Assembly: GCA_946413525.1 (NCBI GenBank)
Contig: CAMKKZ010000010.1
Span: 1-64,000 of the forward strand
DNA from: an uncultured Oribacterium sp.
GTDB taxonomy: Bacteria; Bacillota; Clostridia; Lachnospirales; Lachnospiraceae
Length of the DNA stretch: 64,000 nucleotides
Direction: 5' to 3'
Both the position numbers and the translations under genes were made by a program. Position 1 is the stretch's first letter. Each line of letters opens with the position of its first letter. Of this stretch, positions 63,175 to 64,000 are shown piece by piece. The notes under the pieces are model-generated. The model was not told the origin of the DNA, ran no database searches, and saw nothing but the letters and a program-made list of their open reading frames with translations.

Positions 63175-63203
63175 ATTATATAAGATTTTCGTAATGAAAA
63201 CAA
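63175..63203 (-). promoter_or_regulatory. Sigma-70 promoter of the rnf operon
   Basis: Minus strand: -35 TTGTTT, 17-base spacer, -10 TATAAT (perfect). Predicted transcription start near 63168 gives a leader of about 185 bases to the rnfC ATG. Confidence 0.72.
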
Positions 63204-63262
63204 CAATAATTATTTCTGATTATTCCGAATCTTTTGTTTTGCTTTTCAGGCATCACCCCGCG

Positions 63263-64000
63263 TCAGGAGCGGCTCTTCCTGGCGTTCGGACATCTTTCGG
63301 AAAGGAAGCCGTAAACAAAATCGAAATCCTCGGCATCGGCGTAAACCTGGTTATGCTGCAGGCGGCCGTTCACCTTGATCAGGTTTGAGCGGGGAAACGC
63401 CTTGAGCTCGCGGACATTCACGAACTCCGAATACATCTCTGTTTCGGCGGAAGCCATACCAAGACCCACGGTCGAGAGGCTGCCGGAAGCCGCCCCCGCC
63501 ATCATCGTCAGGGCCGACAGAAGCTCAGCTTTTTCAGCCTGTTTTGGCATCTGCTTATGGTTTATGCCATTATCATCCATTTCAAACATGACGCAATACT
63601 TCCCGCCCATAATGGCCGCATATATCAGATAGCTGACCCCCGTGAGCACGGTCATGCCGATAACAAAATAAAGAAAAATCTTCAGAATCCCGAACGCGCC
63701 CTCCGGGCCTTCGCTGATAAGATTCAGAATCATAAGGAAAGCAAAGAGACCAAGAATAATAAAGAAAAAGATTTTCCAGATCAGAAGGAAAATGGCCGGA
63801 TTGGAATAAAGGCTCACTTCATAAATCCACCTGTACTTCCCATCCTCACAAAGGAAGATGTTCCTGCTGATCTGCTTTCCGGACCCGAACTGCCCTTTCT
63901 GAAAATGCCCGGGCTCGAACTGCCCGCTCTGAAAATTTCCGGGTCCGAACTGCCCGCCCTGAAAATTTCCGGGTCCGAACTGCCCGCTCTGGGAATTTCC
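63263..64000 (-). CDS. Membrane protein with GQFGPGNFQ repeats (5' end outside window)
   Basis: The frame is open to the window edge, 246 codons including the stop. The visible N-terminal part is a tandem 10-residue repeat (SGQFGPGNFQ, GGQFGPGNFQ, SGQFEPGHFQ) encoded by a 30-bp DNA repeat. It is followed by RNIFLCEDGKYRWIYEVSLY, two membrane helices (about 63640-63800) and a soluble C-terminal domain (KYCVMFEMDDNGINHKQMP, SEFVNVRELKAFPRSNLIKV, FDFVYGFLSERCP). The GKYRWIYE-plus-helices module recurs in Lachnospiraceae proteins of unknown role, from memory. A GTG at 63817 is an internal Val codon, not the start. Confidence 0.7.
   Translation of the reverse strand, partial: GNSQSGQFGPGNFQGGQFGPGNFQSGQFEPGHFQKGQFGSGKQISRNIFLCEDGKYRWIYEVSLYSNPAIFLLIWKIFFFIILGLFAFLMILNLISEGPEGAFGILKIFLYFVIGMTVLTGVSYLIYAAIMGGKYCVMFEMDDNGINHKQMPKQAEKAELLSALTMMAGAASGSLSTVGLGMASAETEMYSEFVNVRELKAFPRSNLIKVNGRLQHNQVYADAEDFDFVYGFLSERCPNARKSRS

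Overview
The window looks like part of a mid-GC Clostridia chromosome, most likely Lachnospiraceae. Evidence: Firmicute-type gene order (secA-prfB; tsaE-tsaB-rimI), an Rnf complex beside an F-type ATP synthase, AGGAGG-type ribosome sites, tRNA genes without encoded CCA, and AAA-ATPase-like/PD-(D/E)XK, TnpV and DUF1848 genes typical of that family. Most genes lie on the minus strand. No database search was possible; all names come from reading the sequence and from motifs.

Layout. 1-690: end of an unknown gene, then a minus-strand tRNA operon (Asn, Thr, Met) with its own promoter and terminator. 787-13831: minus-strand housekeeping block, in transcription order secA, prfB, hom, tsaE, tsaB, rimI, rnz, tsaD, aldo/keto reductase, ispD, thioesterase. 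It contains three of the t6A tRNA-modification genes plus tRNA 3' processing. 14305-22792: a plus-strand three-domain regulator meeting a DUF2339 membrane protein stop to stop, an SH3/NlpC-P60-like wall protein, and two consecutive G3E-family (COG0523) P-loop proteins, one with a long His-rich insert. 23225-31000: a TetR fragment, an AAA-ATPase-like/PD-(D/E)XK protein, two hybrid histidine kinases and a HAD phosphatase. 31093-37100: asnA, a hypothetical protein, pgeF, a second HAD protein, SRAP and DUF1848. 37185-42150 is a graveyard of accessory DNA: an AAA/PD-(D/E)XK gene whose 5' end is replaced by a TnpV fragment, an RloA/RloB defence pair broken at one or both ends, and a truncated nuclease-family remnant. 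42368-47425: cytidylate-kinase-like protein, cupin, EamA transporter, GNAT, tRNA-Leu, tRNA-Ser and the flavin transferase ApbE. 47662-64000: pckA, the atp operon (atpZ-I-B-E-F-H-A-G-D-C), the rnf operon (rnfC-D-G-E-A-B) and the end of a repeat-bearing membrane protein.

Energy metabolism fits together. Rnf would build an ion gradient from reduced ferredoxin. ApbE would attach FMN to RnfG and RnfD, both of which show the target motif. The ATP synthase c subunit has two glutamates in the ion site, the pattern known from Na+-coupled rotors.

The most unusual feature is the intergenic DNA. About 35-40 copies of a roughly 70-bp two-hairpin repeat (here 'family A') occupy most intergenic gaps, often in tandem and nearly always in the same sense as the gene that follows. 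The edge next to that gene often is its Shine-Dalgarno sequence, and the other edge often supplies the stop codon and last residues of the gene before. The first hairpin varies with paired changes, and in front of secA two copies lie between a good promoter and the start codon, so they should be transcribed. Two further composite palindromic families (B and C) and a hairpin chain sit in other leaders; one family C copy fills the predicted 5' leader of rnf. I see no transposase for these repeats in the window.
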